Assembly (NCBI GenBank): GCA_028571685.1
Contig: CM053143.1
Location: 139,906,829 to 139,970,828 of the forward strand
Direction: 5' to 3'
From: Heterohyrax brucei
Taxonomy: Eukaryota; Chordata; Mammalia; Hyracoidea; Procaviidae
Length of the DNA: 64,000 bases
The translations under genes were made by a program, and so were the position numbers. Shown here one piece after another: positions 44,303-54,803 of the stretch; the stretch's first letter is position 1, and every line of letters starts with the position of its first letter. The notes under the pieces were generated by a model. The model was not told the DNA's origin and did no database searches. It worked only from the letters and a program-made list of their open reading frames with translations.

Positions 44303-44509
44303 CACTAACACATACATTATGAAATAGACTGAAACCAACTCATTTAGGAAGCTTTAGAGGCCAGTCACAAAACTTGAGAAGATTAGAAAAGTGGACTACA
44401 GTGGGATATTTGGGTATGAATGAGAGCAGAAACATGGTGCAAAGGGCATTTATATTGTAACCCATTAAAATCTGGTTTTAAATCATCAGTCATACAACCT
44501 AAGGCACTT

Positions 44510-44625
44510 ACCAGTCTCTGTTAATCTCAGTGGCTTCCTAAGTAAAGTGGGAATTATACTGACATTTAAAGAAATTCTTGTTGGGACTAAATAAACATGT
44601 AAATATGTTGGTAAATCATCAAATT
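44510..44625 (+). repeat. MIR 3' part, forward
   Basis: 'taatctcagtggcttcctaa', 'gtaaagtgggaattatactg', then 'ttgggactaaataaacatgt'. Confidence 0.6.
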
Positions 44626-44632
44626 GTAAGAC

Positions 44633-44790
44633 AACATGGTGGCCTGGAAGTTAAGTGTTTGACTGCTCACCAAAAGGCTAGCATTTCAAATCCACCAGTT
44701 GCTCTTTAGAAAACCCATGGGGGCAGTTCTATGCTGCCTTATAGGGTCACTATGAGTTGGAATCTATTCAAGGGCAACAGGTTTGTTTAT
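44633..44790 (+). repeat. AfroSINE, forward
   Basis: 'ggtggcctggaagttaagtg', 'tttgactgctcaccaaaagg', 'tagggtcactatgagttgga', with a T-rich tail. Confidence 0.9.
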
Positions 44791-44824
44791 TTGTTTGTTC
44801 TGTACTAATGTTACTTATTTTTGC

Positions 44825-45157
44825 TATTGTTAACTGCTGTGAGGTTGGACCTCTGACTTGTGACCTGTCATACAATGAAACCAAACACTGCACCATCCCC
44901 AGGACTGGTTTTAGATAAGGCACATGTGATTTACAGGGCTTTTGTTGGCTGATTTTCAGAAGTAGCTTGAAAGGCCTTTCTTCCCAGTTCATTTTAGTCT
45001 GGAAGCTGCCCTAAAAGCTGTTCAGTGTCATAGCAACCTGCAAGTGCCAACTGTGGGAAGGCAGGTAACTGCAGATGAGGGACATTGGCTGGACCTCAGA
45101 ACTGAGTCTCCTGCAAGGGAGGTGACAGTTCTACCACCAAACCACTACTGCCCCTTA
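44825..45157 (-). repeat. tRNA-Gly-headed SINE, reverse
   Basis: Right end read in reverse: 'ggggcagtagtggtttggtg', then 'gtagaactgtcacctccctt', a decayed tRNA-Gly head. Body 'gttggctgattttcagaagt', 'ctttcttcccagttcatttt'. Same family as 18233-18560. Confidence 0.82.
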
Positions 45158-45314
45158 GTTTTTATGACCTTTTACTTTAGCTTTAAAAAAAAAGAAAAAG
45201 AAAAATCTACTGCTATTTGAATGATCCAGTCTAAATCAGATAGACTTAGTCAATCTAGAGCAATTATTAATTTTAATAAAAATAATTAAAATAAATAGAT
45301 TATGATTATTATCA

Positions 45315-45557
45315 TCACTGTTAACACTGATTTATATAGACTACTTACTGTATGTCAGGCACAGTGTTAGACTCTATTCATTATTATCTCATTTAATTCT
45401 GAAAAAAGAACTGTAAGATAAGATGTTTTTTTGTTTTACAAAAGGGGAAACTGAGGCTGTTAAATTACTTATTACAAGACTACAATGAATATGTGATAAA
45501 GCCAGGATTAAAACTCGGGTCTATTGTATTCTGAAACCATTGCTCTCAACCATCAAA
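45315..45557 (-). repeat. MIR relic, reverse
   Basis: 'gtatgtcaggcacagtgtta', 'acaaaaggggaaactgaggc', 'gataaagccaggattaaaac', 'tcgggtctattgtattctga'. Confidence 0.82.
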
Positions 45558-45660
45558 TGATATTGGATATGTCTTGGTGATTGCATTTGGTGGGCTTTGG
45601 GGACCAGGACACATGAAAAGAAGTAGACAGTAGGGAGAGTGGAGAATGGCATTGACTAAG

Positions 45661-46065
45661 TGTCTCAGTCACCCAGTGTTGCTTTAACAGAAATACCACA
45701 AGTGGATGGCTCTAAGAAGAGAAATTTTATTATCAGAGTCCAACAAATTGTAAGTCCAATTTAAATATGAGAGCATCTTGGCACTAAAACCTCAAGTCCG
45801 AAGGACATGCCCTGCTCTCGGTGCTGCTTCCTTGGTGGTATGTGGTTCCCAACTCTCTCTGCTCACTTCTCTCTTTGATATCCCACAAGCGTGTAGCTGG
45901 AGTCCTGCCTCACCAGCACAGCCGTTGCCCATTCTCCTGTATTAACGTCACAGACGCAGGATTCATAGCATATAGGAAAGGTCATTCAACACCGGGAACC
46001 ATGGCCCAGCCAAATCAGTACACATATTTTGGCGGGGTGAGGGAGACACAGTGTAATCCATGATA
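45661..46065 (-). mobile_element. Solo LTR, MaLR-like, reverse
   Basis: Starts 'tgtctcagtcacccagtgtt', ends 'gtaatccatgata'. The flanks 'ctaag' (45656-45660) and 'ccaag' (46066-46070) fit a 5-bp duplication with one change. Confidence 0.85.
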
Positions 46066-46070
46066 CCAAG

Positions 46071-46734
46071 GGTATCAAGTCAAACACCACGGTCTGAATA
46101 GGCTAAGTAAAGAATCGGACAGGGGCAGAGGGATGTAATGGGTCAACTTGTCAGAAGGGTTCTATTCAGGTGAAAACTCTTATCATGCAGCCTTTGGTTG
46201 CAAGGCACTGATGACTCAAGTACAAGTGCCAAAAGGAGTTGATTATCCCCCTTAAGCCAAGGTCCAGTGGTAGAGTGTTTCCAAAGTGAAGTTAGCCACT
46301 TGACCTTGTCATCAAGGATCCAGGTGCTTTCCATCTTCTGTTCTAGTGTTCCTAAAATGTCCACAATAAAACTACCTCCCTGCCCCCGCTGTTCCCCTGC
46401 CTCTCAGTTCTGTGATGGATGCAGTAACTCTTGATATTCATGCAGAAAAGCCATATCCCACAAAGAAAAGAGGCATTTCCACCCTTGTTTCTGCCTCTCC
46501 TTATTATGGGGCACAAACTTTCCAGGAGACCCTAAACGCCTGCCATTCCTATTTCATTTGCCAAGATTGGGTCACATGACCACACACAAACCAATCTTGA
46601 CAAAGGCGAAGAAGTAATTACGACAAGTTAGATTAACTGATACTCACCTTCTGGGAACAAGGTGAGGGGTTCCTTTCCCTGATTTCAACGGGGGACATTC
46701 TTGGAAAACCAACTGTCTACTAGCAAGAAAGGAA
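46071..46734. other. Anonymous single-copy DNA
   Basis: No repeat or exon recognised. Confidence 0.4.
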
Positions 46735-46940
46735 TTCCCTGGATTGTGCAAAAGGTGAAAGAATTGATGAGTCAAAATGTGGACATTTTGAACTCACCCA
46801 GGGGCTCCTTGGAAGACAGGCCCTTCAGTCTGTGTCCGAAAGGCAACAGCCTTGAAAACCCTGGGGGGCTGTTCTTCTCTACATGGATGGGGTCTCCATG
46901 AGTGGAAGTTGACTTGACAGCAACTAACAGTTAATGACTA
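46735..46940 (+). repeat. AfroSINE, split-body subtype, forward
   Basis: 'tccctggattgtgcaaaagg', 'tttgaactcacccaggggct', 'gaaaggcaacagccttgaaa', 'accctggggggctgttcttc', tail 'gttgacttgacagcaactaa'. Confidence 0.82.
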
Positions 46941-46956
46941 GCTAGGTAGAGGCTTA

Positions 46957-47018
46957 TATGTGTGCATGTGTGTGTATGTGCATGTATGTGTGTGCATGTG
47001 TGTGTGTGTGCATACGTG
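46957..47018. repeat. (TG)n-rich microsatellite
   Basis: Impure TG/CATG tract of about 60 bases close to the end of the preceding SINE. Confidence 0.85.
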
Positions 47019-47340
47019 TCAATTCTTAGGAAATGCAAACATTAGGGTTTCTTGCAATAATACTCCATGAAAACATTGAGAGTAGAAAAAAATTTCCTGG
47101 AATTCCACAAATAAAAATTAGTCTGCACTGATCTCTCTGAGCCGTAGTTCTCTCTTTTCTCCCTGAGCACTTTCTTTTTATTAGTTGTCGGTCCCATTCG
47201 CCTGGAATCCATCTCTCTTCTCTGGCTGATCTGAATGACACCTGGCTCAGAGGTCGCCTCCTCCTCCGCCACTGAACTCTGTATCACCTAGTTGTTACGG
47301 TTCCAGAGTCTGTATTTTGATCATGGAACTCCCAACCTAC
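47019..47340. other. Anonymous single-copy DNA
   Basis: No repeat or exon recognised. Two overlapping reverse frames (71 and 81 codons) have no domain. Confidence 0.4.
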
Positions 47341-47344
47341 ACTT

Positions 47345-48158
47345 AAAAAAAAAAGAAAAAAAATTGAGTTTATTTTTTAGAACAGTTTTAGGTTTACAAA
47401 AAAATTGTGTAGAATGTATAGAGAGTTTCTACACAGTACCCTGCTCTCACCGACAAACTGTTTCTCCAAATACCAACATCTGGCATTCTGGCTACACATT
47501 TGCGAAAACTAATGAACCAATACTGATATTTATTATTAACTAAAGTCCATCTTTGTGTCAAACAGTCTGAAGCATTCCTACAACTGCTTAATGTTGTATA
47601 TTCACCACTACTTTGGCTATCACACAGAATAACCTGACTGTCCTAAAAATACCCCAGTTCTACACCAGTTCATTCTCCCCCTAAACTCCAGGCAACCACT
47701 GGTGTTTTTGGTCTTTCTACAGCTTTGCCTTTTCCACAATGTCATGCGGTTCATATTACACAGTATATAGTTCTTCCAGCTTGTGTTTTTCGGTTGTTGT
47801 GTGCTGTTCAGTCGATTCCAACTGATAGTGACTCTACAGCACGGAGTAGAACTGGCCCATCAGGTTCTCTAGGCTGTAATATTTTGCGGAACAGATCATG
47901 ACCAGGGAATTACCATACCCAGTAATTTTCTGCTGAGGAGCAGCTAGTGGATTTCAGCCACTGACCTTTTGGTTAGTAGGCAAGTATTTAACCACTGTGC
48001 TACCCAGGCTCCTGTTCTTTCACTTGATAATAACCATTTAAGGTTCTTCCACATCTTTCTGCAGCTTGATAGCTCATTTGTTTTTATTACTGAATAATAT
48101 GCCATCGTATGGATGCACATAGCTTGTTTATCCATTCACCTATTCAAGTGCATAGATT
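47345..48158 (-). mobile_element. Old L1 3' end (L1M-type), reverse, with nested SINE
   Basis: A/T-rich tail, 'agaacagttttaggtttaca', 'ctgctctcaccgacaaactg', 'aactccaggcaaccactggt', then 'ctgaataatatgccatcgta'. Split by the AfroSINE at 47797-48013. Confidence 0.75.
47797..48013 (-). repeat. AfroSINE, long variant, reverse, in the old L1
   Basis: 'gctgttcagtcgattccaac', 'cccatcaggttctctaggct', 'gaggagcagctagtggattt', 'ccttttggttagtaggcaag', ending 'tgctacccaggctcc'. Confidence 0.88.
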
Positions 48159-48159
48159 T

Positions 48160-49290
48160 TTTAAAAAAATTATTGTGGCAAAATGTAATAAAACATTTGC
48201 CATTTCAATTATTTTTACATGTACAGTTCAGTGACATGAATTATATTCAGCGTGTTTTGCAACCATAAACACATTCATTTCCAAAGGTTTCACCACTCTT
48301 AACAGAAGCTCAGTACTTTTCAAGCAGTACCTCCCCATTTCCACCACCCCTTGCCCTCAGTAACCACTAACAAACTTTAGTCTTTATGCATTTGTCTGTT
48401 CTAGGTATTTCATATAAGTGGGATCATATGACATTTGTCCCTTTGTGCCTGACTTATTTCACTCAGCGTAATTCATTTGTGTCATAGCATGGACCAGAAC
48501 TTTATCTCTCTTAAGAGATGAGTAGTATCTCATTGTATGTATGTACCACGCTTTGTCCATTTATCCATTAACAGACCTTAGAGTTGTTTCCACCTTTTGA
48601 CCATTGTAAACCATGTGGCTATGAACACTGGTGTACACGTGTCTGTTTGAGTCTCTCTTTTCAGTTCTTTCGGGTACACACCTAGGAGTAGAATTGCTGG
48701 GTATGGTAATTCTATGTTTAACCTTCTGAGGAGCAGCCCGTTATCTGCGGTGACTCTACCTTCGGACAATCCCACCAGCAACAGTTACGGTTTTCACTTT
48801 CTTCATATTCTCATCAACACTTGTTGTTATCTGTCATTTTGATTAGACTCATCCAGTAAGTGTGAAAAGGTTGTTTTGATCTCTAATAACCAATAACATT
48901 AAACATCTTTTCATGTGCTTATAGAAACCCTGGTGGTGTAGTGATTAAGTGCTACCTCCGCTAATCAAAAGGTCGGCAGTTCAAATCCACTGGGTGCTCA
49001 TTGGAAACTATAGGTTAGTTCTCTGTCCTGAAGCGTCGCTGTGACTGGGTTTAGTTTTTTTGGTTAGGCTCATTTGTAGGTTGTTTTTGAAGAAATACTT
49101 ATTCATGTCATTGACCGTCTTTTTGACTGTTTGCCATTTTATGGTTGACTTGTAGGAGCACTCTGTACATTCGTACCAGTGAAACAGTTCTCAGATATTT
49201 TCTCTCATTCTGGAAGTTGTCTTTTTACTTTGGTGATAAAGCCCTTTGATGCCTAAAAGTTTTTAATCTTTACAAAGTCAAGATTTTTTA
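48160..49290 (-). mobile_element. Second old L1 3' end (L1M-type), reverse, with nested SINE
   Basis: 'acatgtacagttcagtgaca', 'ataagtgggatcatatgaca', 'ctaggagtagaattgctggg', 'aatcccaccagcaacagtta' are the reverse of an L1 ORF2-3' UTR end. After the SINE (48927-49060) it resumes with 'gttgtttttgaagaaatact' and 'cactctgtacattcgtacca'. Confidence 0.82.
48927..49060 (+). repeat. AfroSINE, forward, in the old L1
   Basis: 'gaaaccctggtggtgtagtg', 'attaagtgctacctccgcta', 'aatccactgggtgctcattg'; body shortened near 'gaaactataggttagttctc'. Confidence 0.9.
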
Positions 49291-50112
49291 AAAAATAAAT
49301 ACTATAGAACCTAGTTTAGAAAATGCTAATGTCAATGATTTGTTCAGCAATGAATTACCTAAAGGAAAAACAAAACCACAAAAAGCATTTTGGGGAAAGA
49401 GCATTTCCTTCTAAATAATTCTGTATTTTTAGTCCCTACCCAAAGAGCTAGTCTCTGTCTTCTATTAGACATCACAGAAATGGAACCCTCCTTGCTAATT
49501 CCTAAGAGCTCAGCCTGTGATTGCCCCCAGTGTCTCGGCTTCCTTGGCAGACTGACCCTGATGGGGCCCACTCTTTCCCTTCAGATGCAGCGGGGGTGGG
49601 AGGGGCAGCCTAATATTAAACAGGGCCACATCCAGTCCTGAAATGAGAGGTGGCGAGGAGCCCGGCATTAAAGACATAAATAAGCTGCAGGTTTTCAGGA
49701 ATCTGCCAACAATCCTCTGAAACAGGAAGAAAGTACTTAGGGCTGTTCTGCTAACTCTCAAACTAGGTCTTGGACTACTGGATGCCTAAACCAGCAGCCT
49801 CAGACTGATTCCAAAGGCACCAGCCTGAGAAGCCACCTGAGATACCAGAGGGTTCTGATAGAGGATCCCGAGATAACCTCCCATTTGCAGACACAGAAGA
49901 AGGTTATAAATGTCATCCCTTGTCTGGGAGATGTGACACCTGACTCCATGAGACTTTCAGGAGGAGAGCTGAAAGCAAACAAACAGAAAGTGAAAGGGCT
50001 TAGGAGAATGGACTAGAATCAAGTCTGCATTCTGCTGGTGGTGTGTAGCTGCTCCCATGCACCCTGCATCCCTGCGCCAAAGCTTGGCTAGAATTTAGAG
50101 CCGTGGTGGTCA
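49291..50112. other. Repeat-free single-copy block
   Basis: About 800 bases with no recognised repeat, including a GC-richer centre (49500-49680). No convincing exon; opposing frames of 70-83 codons have no domain. Confidence 0.5.
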
Positions 50113-50270
50113 CATTCAGAGCACTGGTGGTGCAGTGGTTAAGAGCTGTGGCTGCTAACCAAAGGTGGGCCATTCACATCTATCAGCCATTCCTTGGAAA
50201 CCTTGTGAGATGCTTTCACTGAGTCAAAATTCACCCCATAGCAATGAGTTTTCTGGATTTTTTTGTTATG
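50113..50270 (+). repeat. AfroSINE, forward
   Basis: 'agagcactggtggtgcagtg', 'gttaagagctgtggctgcta', 'accaaaggtgggccattcac', 'ttccttggaaaccttgtgag'. Confidence 0.9.
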
Positions 50271-51034
50271 CGTGGAAGCGGCTGGAACAAGAATTTTAAA
50301 CTCTGTGCAATCAAACCAGGTTTGGGGGGTTCTCAGTTTGAGAGCCTTGGCTTGTGAGTGAAAAGCCATGGTGAAAGAATAAGGACAACATAGGTGAAAC
50401 AGAATCCTTACGTAAAAACAAATGATGAGCACATAAGGCCCAGCTGATGGCCTGACCATGGTGAGTGGTATTTTGTACAAAAAAAAATTCTATCCAACAG
50501 AAGATGGGGAATTATTCTTTGGAGTGCATGATAATGAGAGTTAAGCCTAGGAGGTAGAAATCTACATTTCATTATTCAGTCAGGAAGTATTTATTAAGTA
50601 CCATGTGCTTAAACACACAAATGATAGGCCTCCTATTCTGCAATCACTTAACATCATTACAAACACATATGAAGTTAAATAACTGTTTAAATAAGAGAAC
50701 AAGAGCCCAAGAGAAGTTGCAAGGCTTATATCATAAATCACAGTACACATGCAATGAGACAGAATGGTCTATGAAGCCTTTTTAGAGGAGGTGGGACTTG
50801 GTCTGAGGATAAAGGATAAAGGACCTGGGTGAGGGGAAGAAAAAGGAGGGATATTCTAAAAACTGCCAGGAATAGTCATGTGTAAACAGTGTTATTTCAA
50901 ATTGTATTTTTCATTTATCCACATGCTCTGCCTCTTAAAATCATCTGCGAGAAAATCATCATTAATTTACGGCCTTCTTTTTGTTGCTGTCCTGAAAGTT
51001 AAATTTTCATTTTTTTTAACAGCTGTGGTTGGAT
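50271..51034. other. Anonymous single-copy DNA
   Basis: No repeat or exon recognised. A 113-codon reverse frame (50139-50480) overlaps the SINE and has no domain. Confidence 0.4.
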
Positions 51035-51190
51035 GTTGGTGCCCTGGTGGCATGGTGGTTAGGAGCTCAGCTGCTGACCAAAAGGGCAACAGTTGGAATC
51101 CACCAGATGATCCTTGGAAACTCTGTGGAGCAATTTGACTCTGTCCTCCTATAGGACAGAAGACAACAAAGGGTTTGATTTTCTGGTTTG
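51035..51190 (+). repeat. AfroSINE, forward
   Basis: 'gccctggtggcatggtggtt', 'cagctgctgaccaaaagggc', 'atccttggaaactctgtgga', ending 'caacaaagggtttgattttc'. Confidence 0.9.
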
Positions 51191-51257
51191 TGAGATGTAA
51201 CTAAAATACTGTAAACTGCATATATTTATACAAATTTGTAAGTCTGGGCATATGTAC

Positions 51258-51475
51258 AGGAAACCTGAGTGGTGCAAGCAGTCTGTGATTGGTTGCTAAC
51301 CTAAAGGTTGGCAGTTAACACACATCCAGCTGGTCCACAGACGAAAGTCCTGGCAAATTGCTTTTGTAAAAAACACAGCCAATAAAACCCTTATGGAGCA
51401 GTTCTACTTTATTACATGTGGGGTTGCCGTGAGTCCGAGCTGACTTGAGAGCTATGGCTGTTTATTTATTTATTT
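51258..51475 (+). repeat. AfroSINE, split-body subtype, forward
   Basis: 'ggaaacctgagtggtgcaag', 'ggttgctaacctaaaggttg', 'ccaataaaacccttatggag', 'ggggttgccgtgagtccgag'. It is followed by (TTTA)n. Confidence 0.88.
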
Positions 51476-51486
51476 TTATACACCTG

Positions 51487-52325
51487 TGTCTTAGTTATCT
51501 AGTGCTGCTGTAATGTGAAACATGACAAACGGGTGGCTTTGCAGAACAGAACTTTATCCTCTCACAGTTCTGGAAGCTGAGAGTCTGAATAAGGTCTTAG
51601 CTGTGTTGATTCCTTCTTTGTAGGTAGTCCCCAATTAGTCTGGCTTCCTTGGGTTCTAGATGACCCTCTGGTGGCATCGGTCTTCCTGTGTGTGTGTCAT
51701 GGATTGTACTGTGTCCCCCCCAAAATGTATGTATTGATTTGTCATGGCTATGAGTCCCAATATGGTGCAGTTCCTCCCATGTGTTGTGAATCCTGCCTCT
51801 GTGATATTGATGATGGAGAACGGGCAGCAGCTGTGCTGGTGAGGCAGGAATCAAGCTATGAACTTAGGGGATCTAAGAGAGAAAAGTGAACACAGAGAGT
51901 TGGGAACCTCATACCACCAAGACCAAGAGCAGAGCACATCCTTTGGACCTGAGGTTCCTGTGCTGAGATGCTCTTCTGGAACTTGGGCTTGGCCTACTGG
52001 ATTGTGACAGTTTCTCCTGCTGAATGGACCTATAGCTCATAAATGGATTTGTGGCCTACCAAACTGTGTCAATAAAGTTTCTCTTCATGAAACCATCCAC
52101 TCATGGTATTTTCTATTGCAGCGGTACCAGGTGACTACAACACTGTGTGTTTATCTTTGTGCTAATCTGTTCTTTTGAAATTCAGAAGTGATTAGATTTG
52201 GAACCCACCCTACTCCAGTCTGATCTAATTAACAAAACAAAGAAAACTATATTTCCAAATACTATTCCATCCACAGGTATACTAAGTTAATATTATGGAT
52301 CCAATTCAATCCATAAACCATTTCT
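51487..52325 (-). mobile_element. MLT1-like LTR, reverse, split by a second LTR
   Basis: Left part 'tgtcttagttatctagtgct', 'ttctggaagctgagagtctg'; right part from 52143: 'gtgtttatctttgtgctaat', 'cccaccctactccagtctga', 'ggatccaattcaatccataa'. The two halves are collinear with MLT1 read in reverse. Confidence 0.82.
51695..52142 (+). mobile_element. Solo LTR, MaLR-like, forward, nested in MLT1
   Basis: 'tgtcatggattgtactgtgt' to 'caggtgactacaaca'; AATAAA in 'gtgtcaataaagtttctctt'. 'ctgtg' occurs at 51686-51690 and 52143-52147. The exact left base is ambiguous within the TG run. Confidence 0.87.
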
Positions 52326-53698
52326 GAAACCATCCCTACCATCAAGGTCATCACCTCCAAAAGGTTTAACCTTCTTTTCAAATGGGAAAGTCAGTGATTT
52401 GTGGCCCCAACACAATCATTTCACTCAGATTCTAAAAGCAAGTTCCTCTGTCTTCCCTGAATGAGGGCACCCTCTCCCACCACAGAGCATAAATTTCATG
52501 TTTCAACAATAATTGAGCTTCACTGAGGGTGTCTGGTAGCCTAGAATTATGCTTATTTGTTTATTATTCCTAAGGACAGTCCCAATGAGGTAGGTATTAA
52601 CTTGATTCCCATTTTACAGGAAGAGAAAGAAAATCCCAGATGGGTCAGTAACTCACCCACTGTCTAATGGTCCATGGAACCAGAGCCGGTGTTGGCTCTG
52701 TCTCACACACCAGGAAGGAAGAAATCTGTCACTGGGTTTCCAAAATTGGACTCCTGATTCTGGATGGTCAGGTGAACTCAGATTGGCTCATTCAGCTTTC
52801 AAAAGCTAGACCATGTCTTCTTCCCTCCTGCTTCTCATAAAAGAGCTTCAGTGAGAATATATGAAGGCTCCTCTATTCCCGGATACTTTGTGATCCTATC
52901 TGGCCTCTTGTCCTTTCCTCTAGCTGGACCAGGATCCTTCTTAACTGACAGAAGAAACCCATCTCAGAAAGAAAAAAAAGAAAAGAAAAGAAAAAAACAA
53001 TAGATGTCTCTGGCTCTCAAAATCTCCATCTGGCCTCCCCCACACCAGGGAAGGAGGACTCTGCTCTGACTGCTGCTGTATAAATGTCCTGTCAAGCTGT
53101 TTATACTCATGGTGCATTTTCTTGGCTTCCCAGCTCTGTTAATTGCCCGAGTTCAGGAACCTTTGAAGGGATGAAAGCCAGACTGCAGAAACACACCAGT
53201 GTTTATCATGAATGACTTTTCAGGGGATCCCTGTAACACAAAGGGGTAGGTCCTTTACCTCAGAAGCCACCTTCGCGGCCTCACCTCTGGGCCTGACTCA
53301 CCCCTTCAGCGGCCCCCTCTGAGCTGAAGCTTCTAATTCAGAGGAAACAGACAGTCCCTAATCTCTGTCCTGAAACTTGAACAGAGTTGAAGCTCATGAC
53401 ATGAAATTACCGTGTTGGATGACAGGTTTTGTTCTTTTGATGGCTTGTTTCTTTATGACAGCATTTTATCCTTCGAGTCCTTTCAGACAGTAACCCTTCC
53501 AGCCTTCAAATACTCATCCTTCCCCACAACTTCTTACTGGCAGTATTCACTCCTGCGTACTGTATTTTCTTTGATTAAATGCTGTACAGATATAGATTCA
53601 AGAAGGGTGTCTAAGAGTATACACTGCAATGTACTGTGTTAGAAAGACCTTTTGTTGGAGGAAAATGCTGTATGCTGAAAGTCACTAGAGTATAAGCG
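52326..53698. other. Single-copy DNA with a reverse MIR
   Basis: 52560-52690 ('ccaatgaggtaggtattaac', 'tgattcccattttacaggaa') is a reverse MIR. 52968-53000 is a GAAAA-rich simple repeat. The remainder (to 53698) is unrecognised, with a slightly GC-rich part at 53230-53340. Confidence 0.5.
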
Positions 53699-53868
53699 GA
53701 ACCCCCAGTGGCATGGTGGTTGAGTGCTATGTCCACTAACAAAGAGGTTGGCAGTTCAAATCTGTCAGGTGCTCCTTGGAAACTCTGTGGGGTCAGTTCT
53801 ACTCTGACCTGCAAGTTCACTATGAGTCAGAATCCACTTGATTCAAAGGTAGTGGGGTTTTTCTTCTA
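53699..53868 (+). repeat. AfroSINE, forward
   Basis: 'ggaacccccagtggcatggt', 'ggttgagtgctatgtccact', 'gtgctccttggaaactctgt', 'agtcagaatccacttgattc'. Confidence 0.9.
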
Positions 53869-53999
53869 GAGCTTAAGAGAAAGCAGTGGAGTTCTTGAGA
53901 GGCTCAGTCTAAAGGAGGGACTCACAAGGGAGAGAGAGAAGACACCCAAGTGGGAATGGGAGGCTCGTGAAAACTCAGCATGTCTTGGACGTTGTATTC

Positions 54000-54132
54000 T
54001 TTCCTTTTCACAGTCATCCCATTAGGTAAGGAAGTTGAGGCTTAGAGATAGGGAGTAACTTAATCAAGGTTACAAAGTGAACAAGTGGTTAAGCAGGTTT
54101 TGAATCCTGGAGGCCTGACTCTTAACTACAAC
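54000..54132 (-). repeat. MIR relic, reverse
   Basis: 'aggttacaaagtgaacaagt', 'ggttaagcaggttttgaatc', 'ctggaggcctgactcttaac'. Confidence 0.78.
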
Positions 54133-54302
54133 AACCTACTCCAGAAGGAGCATTGACACTGACTCTTCAAAGATGAATGGGATTACAATAGCTGCAGTTG
54201 AAAGAGGGCATTCTAGGTTGGAGAACAGTGAAAGAAATGCAGTAAGAAAATCTTTAAAAGCAACCCAAGAGGAAATACATCAATCCAACTATGGGTCCAT
54301 TG

Positions 54303-54345
54303 ATCAGTCCATCCATCCATCCATCCATTGATCCATCCATCTATA
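54303..54345. repeat. (CCAT)n tetranucleotide repeat
   Basis: 'tccatccatccatccatcca' and variants; an impure microsatellite abutting the L2 end. Confidence 0.85.
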
Positions 54346-54510
54346 TCCATTTATTCAACAAACGTTTGTTGAATACCTGCACTGTGCCAGGCGCTGTGCA
54401 CTCTCACAAGATCCATCAAGGAACAAAATCCCTGCCTTCATGAAACTTCTATGCTAGCATGGGAATATAGTCTTTATATAAGCAGATAAATAAAAGCAGG
54501 GTGAGAAAGA
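54346..54510 (-). repeat. L2 LINE 3' end, reverse
   Basis: 'tttattcaacaaacgtttgt', 'tgaatacctgcactgtgcca', 'ggcgctgtgcactctcacaa', 'aaaatccctgccttcatgaa' follow the reverse L2 3' end. Confidence 0.82.
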
Positions 54511-54516
54511 ATTGAA

Positions 54517-54803
54517 AGCAGTGATAGTTCAGTGGTAGAAGTTTCACCGCCCATGAGAGAGACGGGTTTGACTCTAGGGCCATCCACCTGGAGTGCAGCT
54601 ACACCTGACCGTCAGTGCCAGCTATGATGTTGAACAGGTTCCAGCAGAACTTGTAGACCATGGGCTGGAAAGAACGTCCTGGCAATCTGTTTCTGAAAAA
54701 TCAGCTAACAAAAACTCTATGGAACACAGTGGTTCAATTCTATAGCGCACAGTGTTCTCCGTGAGTTGGGGGGCAATTTGACAGCGGCTAACAACAGCAG
54801 ACA
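54517..54803 (+). repeat. tRNA-Gly-headed SINE, forward
   Basis: Head 'cagtgatagttcagtggtag', then 'aagtttcaccgcccatgaga', 'gagacgggtttgactctagg' keeps the A box (tagttcagtgg) and B box (gggtttgactc) of tRNA-Gly. It joins a split-body AfroSINE-type body ('gaaaaatcagctaacaaaaa') and ends 'gcggctaacaacagcag'. Confidence 0.85.

Noticed and set aside
54517-54590. tRNA-Gly gene
   Set aside because: The A and B boxes are mutated, the cloverleaf does not close, and it continues into a SINE body, so it is a SINE head.
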